Shown here one piece after another: positions 1-6,370 of a DNA stretch of 7,764 nt. Under the pieces are notes generated by a model that was not told the DNA's origin, searched no databases, and saw nothing but the letters and a program-made list of their open reading frames with translations. The DNA lies in contig JAGLYY010000277.1 of the NCBI GenBank assembly GCA_023131935.1, forward strand, positions 1 to 7,764, given 5' to 3'. Each line of letters begins with the position of its first letter. Position 1 is the first letter of the stretch. Source of the DNA: Spirochaetales bacterium. GTDB taxonomy: Bacteria; Spirochaetota; Spirochaetia; JAGLYY01. The position numbers and the translations under genes are program-made.

Positions 1-1661
1 TAGTATTTAAACCCGCTGTCCCCGATAAACTCCCTGAGGATTGAGTGGGATGGCACATACTTTGCCGGTATAGGGAGAAAGTTTTCCAGGAAACTGGTAA
101 GCCGTACCGCTTCGGCATAATTTTCATCCATGGGTTTAACGGTTCGCAGGAGAATTTCAGCGTGGGTTTTCAGGACCCCCAGTTCGTAATCCAGGGCAGA
201 ATTAAAGGCGGTGTCGGCGTTGTTCTGGAAGGGGAAAATATTCCGGTTTTCTCCCCGCCGTACCGAAGGCCACATGGAAAAAGTCCTTTGGGCGCTTGCC
301 CCCCGGAACTGGAAGTCCCGTACCAGTCTCCGAAGCAGCCGGTTATCGGTAGTTGGGATCCGGCTGTGATCATCCAGATTCAACTGAGTAAGGGCGGATA
401 CGTAGATCTGGAATTTCTGCTTCTTTGGTACCAGAGGAGTAAGCTTGTTATTCAATCCATGAATCCCCTCCATGAGGAGGATATTCCGGCTATCGAGTGT
501 CAGGGGTTTCCCTTTGTCCTTCGGCCTTCCTGATTTAAAGTCAAAAATCGGGACCGCAACCTCCTCCCCCCGGAATAATTTGATAAGATGTTCATTGAGC
601 TGCTCTACATTGATCGCTTCGAGGGATTCAAAGTCCAAATTTCCCTCTTCATCCATTGGTGTACGTTCCCGCGGCAGGAAATAATCATCCAGAGAGATAA
701 TAACCGGATTAAACCCCAGAACCTGAAGTTGGGTGGAGAGTTTTTTTGTAAAGGTGGTCTTTCCGGAGGAGGAGGGACCGGCAATGAGTACGATCCTGAC
801 TGAATCCATTCGGTCATGAATCATATCGGCGATCTGCCCTATCTTTTTGTTATGAAGAGCTTCTGCTATTTCAATAAACTGTTTTATTTTATTTGACGCG
901 GTTTGTTCGTTCAGTTGGCCGACACTCTGGATATTGAGAATCTTGCCCCAGGTCTTGTACTCCTGGTAAATTGAAAAGAGGATTGGAGCATCTTCGAAGG
1001 GGGAGATTTTATTCAGGGCATTTGAACGGGGATGCCGGAGGAGAAACCCATATTCATATTTCATGAGTTCAAAATGTTTGAGGACCCCTGTCGAAGGCAC
1101 AAGGGGGCCGTGGGACAGATCCATGTATCCATCACATTCGTACATGGGGATTTTCTGATTGTTCCGGTATTCCAGAAGCCGGCAGGTATTGGGCTGCCGG
1201 GACTCTTTCAGGTAATCCAGGGCATTCTGATAGGAGATTACCTGCCGAATGATAGGAAGGTCCTCTTCTACCAGTTCCTTCATGGCATTTCTAAGTTCTC
1301 TGATGTCTTCTCCGGTTACGGCATTATAATCACCAAAATAATAGTAGTAACCATCGCCGAGGGAATGGCCAATAATTAGCCGCTTTTCCGGGAAGAGCCT
1401 GCTTGCCGCGATGGAGAGGAGAAAGCTCAAGGATTGCCGGTAGATACGCAGTCCATTGGCGCTTTCAACGGTAATCGGTTTTATACCGGCGTTAACCTCG
1501 ACCTTGAAGCTTAAGGAGGTAATGTCGTTGTTAACAAGAGCTCCGATAATGGGATACTCGCTATCCTGGAATTCAGGTTCGGTAAAAATCGTACTGATAC
1601 GGGTCCCATAGGGAACATCAATGGTTCTTCCGGAGGGAAGAGTTGCTTTTATTTCTTGCAT
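1..1661 (-). CDS. Nucleoside (uridine-type) kinase with N-terminal TGS and ThrRS SAD-like domains
   Basis: Predicted cytoplasmic P-loop kinase that phosphorylates a nucleoside (uridine/cytidine by family) in pyrimidine salvage. Reading from 1661, 553 codons are visible. Residues 1-65 resemble a TGS domain. Residues about 70-210 resemble the SAD domain of threonyl-tRNA synthetase (IGHSLGDGYYYYF at 98-110, then HGPLVPSTG at 184-192). Residues about 285-553 are a Udk-like kinase: Walker A GPSSSGKTT at 295-303, SLDDYF at 323-328, an LVRDFQFRG motif, and a C-terminal SILREFIG motif. The last visible residues, GFKY, are where this family ends, and the two remaining bases allow a stop as the next codon, so the gene is probably complete apart from one base. 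The ATG at 1661 has GAGGTG just upstream. The SAD-like part lacks all four metal-ligand positions of true ThrRS. The family call is firm; the exact substrate is not visible. Confidence 0.93.
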   Translation of the reverse strand, partial: MQEIKATLPSGRTIDVPYGTRISTIFTEPEFQDSEYPIIGALVNNDITSLSFKVEVNAGIKPITVESANGLRIYRQSLSFLLSIAASRLFPEKRLIIGHSLGDGYYYYFGDYNAVTGEDIRELRNAMKELVEEDLPIIRQVISYQNALDYLKESRQPNTCRLLEYRNNQKIPMYECDGYMDLSHGPLVPSTGVLKHFELMKYEYGFLLRHPRSNALNKISPFEDAPILFSIYQEYKTWGKILNIQSVGQLNEQTASNKIKQFIEIAEALHNKKIGQIADMIHDRMDSVRIVLIAGPSSSGKTTFTKKLSTQLQVLGFNPVIISLDDYFLPRERTPMDEEGNLDFESLEAINVEQLNEHLIKLFRGEEVAVPIFDFKSGRPKDKGKPLTLDSRNILLMEGIHGLNNKLTPLVPKKQKFQIYVSALTQLNLDDHSRIPTTDNRLLRRLVRDFQFRGASAQRTFSMWPSVRRGENRNIFPFQNNADTAFNSALDYELGVLKTHAEILLRTVKPMDENYAEAVRLTSFLENFLPIPAKYVPSHSILREFIGDSGFKY

Positions 1662-1681
1662 ATGGGCACCTCAAACATCAT

Positions 1682-1687
1682 ATTGTA
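1682..1687 (-). promoter_or_regulatory. Possible -10 box upstream of the nucleoside kinase
   Basis: On the minus strand this reads TACAAT (within TATACAAT), about 20 bases upstream of the kinase ATG and inside the 83-bp gap after the response regulator gene. I see no convincing -35 at 16-18 bp. The kinase could therefore have a weak promoter of its own as well as read-through from the two-component genes. No hairpin terminator is visible in the gap. Confidence 0.3.
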
Positions 1688-1744
1688 TAGCAGAGCAGGG
1701 AAAAAAGACAGGGAAAAGTTCAAAAGTGATCGGCACGAACAGTC

Positions 1745-2467
1745 TCAACTCTTTTCTGAAGGAGAAAACAGGTATCCCGCTCCCCGGATATTGCGAAAAT
1801 AGATCGGATGCGCGGGATCGGGCTCGAAATACTTTCTCAGCCGCACTATGAAATTATCCACTGTCCGGGTCTCGATCACAGGTGTGGTCTGCCAGACATT
1901 CTCCAGCAGTTCCTTTCGGGAAACAACCCGTTCGGCATTATCAATAAGGTACCCGAGCAGCATCGCTTCAAGGGGGGTTAGCCTTATGATCTGCCGGCCT
2001 GCAGTACCGGTCAAGGTGGAAAAATCAATCTCATTTTCTCCAAACCGATACACATCAGCAGATCCAGGTACCTTCCTGTACCACTTCTTTCTCTTCAGCA
2101 TTCCGCGAACACGTAAGAGAAGCTCTTTCAGGTGGAATGGTTTGTTTAGATAATCATCAGCCCCGACCTCCAGACCTTGAATTCTGTCGGCAGATGAAGT
2201 GCGGGCGGTGAGAATGAGAATTGGGACCTGGGGAGAACGCTCTCGTATTCGTTCCGCCACCGCGAACCCATCCAGGTGGGGAAGCATGATATCAAGAATA
2301 ACCAGGTCGATAGTTTGAGCATCAAAACGCTCCACCGCTTCCACTCCGTCCGCGGCCCGTATAACACGATACCCCTCTTCCGACAGATTGTACTCCAGGC
2401 CGATTGCCAGTGTTTCTTCATCTTCTACGAGCAGAATGGTGCTTGTACTGTTATTGTCTGTTTCCAT
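1745..2467 (-). CDS. OmpR/PhoB-family response regulator
   Basis: DNA-binding transcription regulator of a two-component system, 240 aa, the normal size for this family. The receiver domain (about 10-125) has the acidic pair E15/D16, the phospho-acceptor D59 in LDIMLP, T87 in LILTA and K109 in NKPF, so it should be phosphorylatable. A basic linker (KRKK) leads to a winged-helix domain (about 145-235) with LTPLEAMLL, the recognition-helix region ETRTVDNFIVRLRKYFE and the closing RGAGYLF typical of OmpR/PhoB proteins. I chose the ATG at 2467. A longer in-frame start at 2548 would add 27 residues unlike a receiver domain and would overlap the kinase gene. The chosen start follows the kinase stop by one base, so translation is probably coupled. 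Its partner is almost certainly the histidine kinase just upstream. It may bind the 11-bp repeat at 3457-3474. Assigning it to phosphate control would be inference. Confidence 0.95.
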   Translation of the reverse strand: METDNNSTSTILLVEDEETLAIGLEYNLSEEGYRVIRAADGVEAVERFDAQTIDLVILDIMLPHLDGFAVAERIRERSPQVPILILTARTSSADRIQGLEVGADDYLNKPFHLKELLLRVRGMLKRKKWYRKVPGSADVYRFGENEIDFSTLTGTAGRQIIRLTPLEAMLLGYLIDNAERVVSRKELLENVWQTTPVIETRTVDNFIVRLRKYFEPDPAHPIYFRNIRGAGYLFSPSEKS

Positions 2468-2468
2468 G

Positions 2469-3425
2469 CTATCCGTTTTTCCCCTTGCGATACACGGGCA
2501 GCTCGATTTTAAAAGTTGTCCCTTTATCCCTGCCCCCACTGACCACATTCACCCTGCCTTTATGCTGCCCCACAATCTCTTTCACCCAATAGAGTCCCAA
2601 TCCTGTACCTTTCACGTTTGGACTGTCCGGGTTGTACAAACGCCGGAACTTCTGAAACACCTCCTTCTTCTCCTTTTCAGGGATGCCGATACCCCGGTCT
2701 GTCACTTCGATCGTGAATCGTTTGGCGGTGCAGCTCAGGGTGATGGTGAGGTGTACAGGTTCTACACTATATTTCATCGCATTATCGAAGAGATTATTTA
2801 ATACCACTTTGAGGGCGCTGCGATCCGCTTTACAGGTACAGGGCGCTTTTCCCCTTATTTCAACGGCCCCCGCAGGAAGCTGAAATTGCTCTACCGCTTC
2901 CTCTACCAGGGTGTACACAAGTGATTCGGCCTGATGAAGTGCGTGATGAAAAACCTTCTTTTTATCTTCCAATCCGGAGATTTCCAAAATTGAGTTGATC
3001 AGGGTACCGAGACGCCGGGCGTCCTTAATCATCAACTCAATGAACTCTTCCTGTTTTGGGCGGGGGACATCCCGGGCTTTCAAGGTTTCAAGGTAGAGTT
3101 GAATAGAAGCCAGAGGTGATTTTAATTCATGGCTTACGTTTGCGATAAAATTGTTGTACCTCTTTGTGACCTTCAACTGTTCGTTCAGTTTCATAAACAT
3201 GATCGACATACCCGTAGCCACAGCTACCAGCAGGACGATACCGCCGACAAGAACAGTGATGTTCTTTGCGTTGAAGACAAATTGCGGGGATATCTTCCCG
3301 CCTACCTCGATAATAATCATGTAGTTGAAAACGTACCAGTAAATCCAGAGTCCGAGTAGGGCAGACCATGCGAACAGGGCGAGTGAAAATATGATAATCG
3401 GATTCAGCAGACGCGTCTTCTTCAT
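2469..3425 (-). CDS. Membrane sensor histidine kinase (HisKA + HATPase_c)
   Basis: Sensor kinase of 318 aa that autophosphorylates and passes phosphate to the regulator encoded next. Two membrane segments (about 9-39 and 56-79) enclose an outside loop of only about 16 residues. There is no PAS domain, and only about 10 residues separate TM2 from the dimerisation helix, so a full HAMP domain is absent. The H box NVSHELKSPLAS carries phospho-acceptor H99. The N box is LNNLFDNAMKYS (N211, N215), G1 is DRGIGIP (243-249), the F box is FQKFRRLY and G2 is GTGLGL (273-278), so all catalytic motifs are intact. A CxC pair (C196, C198) lies just before the N box, which is unusual. The ATG at 3425 gives a natural MKK start before TM1, but it has only a weak Shine-Dalgarno, and a TACAAT box lies 11 bases upstream. 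The architecture resembles PhoR/KinB-like kinases. The stimulus is unknown, but the small loop argues against a large periplasmic ligand domain. Confidence 0.95.
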   Translation of the reverse strand: MKKTRLLNPIIIFSLALFAWSALLGLWIYWYVFNYMIIIEVGGKISPQFVFNAKNITVLVGGIVLLVAVATGMSIMFMKLNEQLKVTKRYNNFIANVSHELKSPLASIQLYLETLKARDVPRPKQEEFIELMIKDARRLGTLINSILEISGLEDKKKVFHHALHQAESLVYTLVEEAVEQFQLPAGAVEIRGKAPCTCKADRSALKVVLNNLFDNAMKYSVEPVHLTITLSCTAKRFTIEVTDRGIGIPEKEKKEVFQKFRRLYNPDSPNVKGTGLGLYWVKEIVGQHKGRVNVVSGGRDKGTTFKIELPVYRKGKNG

Positions 3426-3436
3426 TCTGAGAGTCT

Positions 3437-3442
3437 ATTGTA
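3437..3442 (-). promoter_or_regulatory. Probable -10 box of the histidine kinase/regulator operon
   Basis: Reads TACAAT on the minus strand (5/6 to TATAAT). The kinase ATG begins 11 bases downstream, so the mRNA would be leaderless or nearly so. There is no good -35. The place where one would lie, about 17 bp upstream, is occupied by the TTTTACA direct repeats, as expected for a promoter that needs an activator. Confidence 0.4.
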
Positions 3443-3456
3443 CCTCATTTAAAGGG

Positions 3457-3474
3457 TTTTACACTTCTTTTACA
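3457..3474. promoter_or_regulatory. Pho-box-like direct repeat, putative response-regulator operator
   Basis: The plus strand shows TTTTACA-CTTC-TTTTACA, a perfect 7-bp repeat with an 11-bp period. A degenerate third copy (CTTTAGG, 3479-3485) may continue the array. The unit contains TTTACA, which fits the TT(A/C/T)A(C/T)A half-site described for Bacillus PhoP. An 11-bp period, with half-sites on one helix face, is the standard geometry for PhoB/PhoP/OmpR dimers. It lies between the divergent histidine kinase and radical SAM genes and could serve both. That the local regulator binds it is inference. Confidence 0.5.
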
Positions 3475-3495
3475 TTGGCTTTAGGAAAATCGCTC

Positions 3496-3501
3496 TATAG
3501 T
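3496..3501 (+). promoter_or_regulatory. Possible -10 box of the radical SAM gene
   Basis: TATAGT (5/6 to TATAAT) lies 58 bases before the radical SAM start. Upstream there is no good -35: TTGGCT at 3475-3480 gives a spacer of only 15, and the TTTACA repeat unit ends 21 bases away. The third degenerate repeat copy at 3479-3485 would end 10 bp from this box. A poor -35 beside operator-like repeats suggests activator-dependent expression. Confidence 0.35.
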
Positions 3502-3546
3502 AGTAATAGCACATTTATCGATATGAGTGAAAGCTGTAAAGCATAC

Positions 3547-3552
3547 AAGGAG
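3547..3552 (+). promoter_or_regulatory. Shine-Dalgarno that fixes the radical SAM start
   Basis: AAGGAG lies 7 bases upstream of the ATG at 3560. It decides against the longer in-frame start at GTG 3527, which has no such site and would add the un-family-like residues MKAVKHTRRKK before the normal MKILLISP opening. Confidence 0.85.
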
Positions 3553-3559
3553 AAAAAAG

Positions 3560-5038
3560 ATGAAGATCCTGTTGATCTCCCCCGAAACACCCAACACTTT
3601 CTGGAGCTTTAAGAGCTCTCTGAAGTTCATCTCAAAGAAATCGTCTGAACCGCCTTTGGGCCTGTTGACCGTTGCTGCTTTACTGCCGGCACTCTGGGAG
3701 AAAAAATTCATCGACATGAATGTTGCATACCTTAAAGAAAAGGATATTCTCTGGGCGGACTATGTGTTTATAGGTGGAATGGACATCCAGAAAGAATCCT
3801 TTCAAAGGGTAGTGGCACTGTGTAATCGCCTTGGGGTCAAGGTTGTGGCAGGGGGACCCATGTGTACGATAAACCACGAGCAATTTAAAGGTGTGGACCA
3901 TTTTATTCTAAACGAAGCGGAGATTACTCTGCCCAGGTTCCTCGAGGATTTAAAAATGGGATTCCCGAAACCACTGTATACCACTGATGAGTATCCCGAT
4001 ATCTCACGGACCCCGATTCCTCTTTGGGGTCTTCTGGAAATGAAAAAGTATGCCACCATGGATATTCAATACTCCCGCGGCTGCCCTTACGACTGCGAGT
4101 TTTGCAGTATCACTGCCCTCTATGGACGGCGTCCCCGCACCAAGGATACCGATCAACTATTGAGGGAATTGGAGAGCCTGCGCCAGGCAGGGTGGAGCAG
4201 AGCGGTCTTCATTGTAGATGACAACTTTATTGGTAACATAAAGAAATTGAAGCGAAATCTTTTACCCGCATTAATTGAGTGGTCGGAGAGGAGAAACTAC
4301 CCCTTTACCTTTGTTACCGAGGTGTCGATCAATCTGTCCGACGATGATGAGCTCATGGATCTCATGGTAAGGGCCGGTTTTAAAATGGTTTTCGTCGGGA
4401 TTGAAACACCGGATGACGGGAGTCTGCAGGAGTGCAATAAAGTCCAGAACAGAGGCCGGGACCTGCTTGAATCGGTAAAAATCCTGCAGCGCCGCGGTCT
4501 TGATGTGACCGGCGGGTTTATCGTTGGGTTTGACAACGATCGGTCTGACATCTTTGAGAAGCAGATACGGTTCATCCAAAAGAGCGGTATCGTCACAGCT
4601 ATGGTAGGGCTCCTGAACGCGCCCCCGGGCACCCGGCTTTTTAAAAGGCTGAGCCTGGAAAATCGAATTACCGATTCCTTCAACGGAAATAATGTGGATG
4701 TGTCTCTCAATTTCATTCCAACAATGAAAAAGGAGGAGCTTATTGAGGGCTACAAAAAAATCATCCGTACAATCTATTCCCAGAAGGCCTATTTCGAACG
4801 GATGATAACCTTTTTAAGGGAATACCGTTTGCCTGTTATCTATTCTTCCATGTTGACCTGGACAGATATTCGGGCACTCTTAAGGGCAATCTGGAGAATG
4901 GGTATTGTAGAAAGGGATAAACGTTTTTTCTGGAAGTTATTCTTTTTCGTGCTGTACCACTGCCCCCGGAAGTTTCCCCAGGCCATGACCATGGCTATCC
5001 AGGGCTTTCACCTCCGCAGAGTGGCTGCCCGGATATAA
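3560..5038 (+). CDS. B12-binding-type radical SAM protein with DUF4070 C-terminus
   Basis: 492-aa radical SAM enzyme of the group that pairs an N-terminal Rossmann-like cobalamin-binding-type domain (about 1-140; VAGGP at 96-100) with a SAM radical core and a DUF4070 tail. The cluster motif is CPYDCEFC (C175, C179, C182), binding the [4Fe-4S] that cleaves SAM. Next come GRRPRTK (189-195), FIVDDNFIG (217-225), TEVSINL (253-259), VGIETP (279-284) and GGFIVGFDND (318-327), the usual signature of this family, which includes the hopanoid methylase HpnP. The N-domain has no DxHxxG motif, so any cobalamin would lack a protein histidine ligand, as is common in this group. Residues about 390-492 form a helical, aromatic-rich tail consistent with membrane association. 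A methyltransferase acting on a lipid or other hydrophobic substrate is plausible, but the substrate cannot be read. It stands alone, divergent from the two-component genes. Confidence 0.92.
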   Translation: MKILLISPETPNTFWSFKSSLKFISKKSSEPPLGLLTVAALLPALWEKKFIDMNVAYLKEKDILWADYVFIGGMDIQKESFQRVVALCNRLGVKVVAGGPMCTINHEQFKGVDHFILNEAEITLPRFLEDLKMGFPKPLYTTDEYPDISRTPIPLWGLLEMKKYATMDIQYSRGCPYDCEFCSITALYGRRPRTKDTDQLLRELESLRQAGWSRAVFIVDDNFIGNIKKLKRNLLPALIEWSERRNYPFTFVTEVSINLSDDDELMDLMVRAGFKMVFVGIETPDDGSLQECNKVQNRGRDLLESVKILQRRGLDVTGGFIVGFDNDRSDIFEKQIRFIQKSGIVTAMVGLLNAPPGTRLFKRLSLENRITDSFNGNNVDVSLNFIPTMKKEELIEGYKKIIRTIYSQKAYFERMITFLREYRLPVIYSSMLTWTDIRALLRAIWRMGIVERDKRFFWKLFFFVLYHCPRKFPQAMTMAIQGFHLRRVAARI

Positions 5039-5081
5039 CACAGGCAGGGAGAAACCGGGATTGAAGGTCATCATTGAAAAG

Positions 5082-5095
5082 ACCGGTCAGCCGGT
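5082..5095 (-). terminator. Weak hairpin between convergent genes
   Basis: ACCGG-loop-CCGGT forms a 5-bp GC-rich stem with a 4-base loop in the 111-bp gap between the radical SAM gene and the HD-GYP gene. Read on the minus strand, the stem is followed by CTTTTC, a short T-run, so it might end HD-GYP transcription about 55 bases after its stop. The stem and T-run are both short. I find no better terminator for the plus-strand gene. Confidence 0.3.
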
Positions 5096-5149
5096 AAATT
5101 CATCTTTAAAACGCCTGCGGATGGAAAGGTCATCTCATGTCAACGCTAT

Positions 5150-6301
5150 TTATAGATTGGTTTTCAATGTTACTACTTCTGCTACAGATAAAGAGCGATT
5201 TATCTGGATATCTCCATCAGGGGTCATCTCCAGGATGGGTTGTTCCATATAAGCGGTCCCCTCTTCATTTACCAGCAATTTGACCGTAGGATGTTTGGGG
5301 GCTGCCGGATTAATGTTGATGACAATCCCCTTTGTGCCGTTTGAAAGTTCAACGTAGGTTCCGATGGGATACAGGGACAGCGAAAAAATCAGAGCTTTTA
5401 TTACCTTTTCATCATAAGCACGGCCGATGTTCTTCAAGAGGTCCATGATTCCCGAATGTCCATCAAGCCCACCCCGATAAGGGCGGGAAGAGGTTGCGGC
5501 GGTGTAGCCGGTGGCAACGGCAATAATCTGCCCGTAAAGACTGATTTTGTTTCCGGAAAGTTTTCGCGGGTAACCGGTCCCATCAATCCTTTCGTGGCTT
5601 TCCAATACCCCGACCAGGATAGGCATGGGAAAATCAAAGGATTTCAGGATCCGAAATCCAAGAACAGGTTGGGCCATAATTGCCTGTCGTTCTTTTTCTC
5701 CGAGGGGTTTGTCGCTCATATAGATATGCTCAGGAATTTTGAACATGCCAATCTGATGTAATAAGGCGGCTGTCCCTAATTCGATCAGTTTGTGGGGGGC
5801 TAGTTTGAAGTGTTCACCGATAACAACCGACAGGATTGTTGTTTTTACTGAATGGGAAACGAGATAATTTGCTGCTGGTATGTCCGGAAGACTCATAATG
5901 AACCTGCGGTTTTCTTTAATTTTGGAAATGATCTCTTTTACCAGCTCAGTAATCTCATCGATTCGAAGCTCATCCTTTTTCTGGAAATTGTCGAATATCT
6001 TTGCCAGCCAATCAAAAGCCGTAGAAAAGAATTCCTGGGCTTCGTCATTCATTTCCCTTTCCTGAATGTTCTGTTCAAGTATAGAAGGGGAAATTGTATG
6101 GATAGAATCTGTTCTGGTGGTACGGGTTTGTGAAGGGGTCCCGTCAGTAAAAACATGAGAGTAATTCCATTCTTTAAGGCGGGAAAGAAGTTCCTCGGAA
6201 ATAGGAATATCCTGAGATAAAAGGATGTATTCTTCGTCCAGAAAGACAGGGGCGTCTATATACGAACCAAGCGGCAAATTCATGACCGATACTTTTTTCA
6301 T
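5150..6301 (-). CDS. Degenerate HD-GYP-domain protein, probably catalytically inactive
   Basis: 383 aa, cytoplasmic, no TM segment. Residues 1-55 resemble the DUF3391-type N-terminal domain that precedes HD-GYP. A helical linker follows (about 70-140), then the HD-GYP fold (about 140-310), then a short beta-rich tail (VELSNGTKGIVI, about 317-328) usual after this domain. Active HD-GYP proteins hydrolyse cyclic di-GMP with two or three metals. Here H150 and H182 remain, but the HD aspartate is Q183 (LLHQIG), the next histidine is Q211 (MAQPVLG), the HH pair is S235-H236 (ESHERIDGTGYP) and the later aspartate is T264 (AVATGYTAA). DGTGYP and SSRPYR are kept. It is therefore likely a c-di-GMP receptor or scaffold rather than an enzyme. 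The ATG at 6301 fits the usual MKK opening and has GGGGA six bases upstream. An ATG at 6313 would add four residues. The reading frame is intact, so it is not a pseudogene. Confidence 0.92.
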   Translation of the reverse strand: MKKVSVMNLPLGSYIDAPVFLDEEYILLSQDIPISEELLSRLKEWNYSHVFTDGTPSQTRTTRTDSIHTISPSILEQNIQEREMNDEAQEFFSTAFDWLAKIFDNFQKKDELRIDEITELVKEIISKIKENRRFIMSLPDIPAANYLVSHSVKTTILSVVIGEHFKLAPHKLIELGTAALLHQIGMFKIPEHIYMSDKPLGEKERQAIMAQPVLGFRILKSFDFPMPILVGVLESHERIDGTGYPRKLSGNKISLYGQIIAVATGYTAATSSRPYRGGLDGHSGIMDLLKNIGRAYDEKVIKALIFSLSLYPIGTYVELSNGTKGIVININPAAPKHPTVKLLVNEEGTAYMEQPILEMTPDGDIQINRSLSVAEVVTLKTNL

Positions 6302-6312
6302 TCTCTTCCCCA

Positions 6313-6341
6313 TTGACCCCCATTTCAGGATAATTTACACT
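6313..6341 (+). promoter_or_regulatory. Promoter for the two-TM membrane protein gene
   Basis: TTGACC (6313-6318), a 17-bp spacer and TACACT (6336-6341) form a reasonable sigma-70-type promoter (5/6 and 4/6 matches). The start point would be near 6348, giving a 5' leader of about 23 bases that contains the AGGAG site. The -35 overlaps the first bases of the alternative HD-GYP start on the other strand. Confidence 0.45.
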
Positions 6342-6352
6342 TCCTCATATAT

Positions 6353-6358
6353 ATTATA
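6353..6358 (-). promoter_or_regulatory. Probable -10 box of the HD-GYP gene
   Basis: Reads TATAAT on the minus strand, a perfect -10, with a weak TTAAAT at 6376-6381 as -35 (17-bp spacer). Transcription would start near 6346, about 45 bases before the ATG at 6301. The box overlaps the ribosome-binding region of the divergent gene, so polymerases at the two promoters would interfere. Confidence 0.45.
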
Positions 6359-6370
6359 GGAGTAAAACAG

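Noticed and set aside
45..533. Plus-strand open frame of 162 codons
   Set aside because: It lies antisense to the nucleoside kinase, whose minus-strand frame shows conserved motifs throughout. The plus frame has low-complexity, unfamiliar sequence.
2468..2548. 27-residue N-terminal extension of the response regulator
   Set aside because: It would overlap the histidine kinase C-terminus and adds residues unlike a receiver domain. The ATG at 2467 gives the standard length.
3523..3612. 29-codon ORF (MSESCKAYKEKK...) overlapping the radical SAM start, as a possible leader peptide
   Set aside because: It has no Shine-Dalgarno, no regulatory codon run and no attenuator hairpin, and it overlaps the real start out of frame.
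5028..5059. CCCGG...CCGGG hairpin as terminator of the radical SAM gene
   Set aside because: The loop is over 20 bases, the stem begins inside the coding region, and no T-run follows.
5061..5252. 63-codon plus-strand ORF after the radical SAM gene
   Set aside because: TTG start without a ribosome-binding site, more than half antisense to the HD-GYP 3' end, and no recognisable motif.
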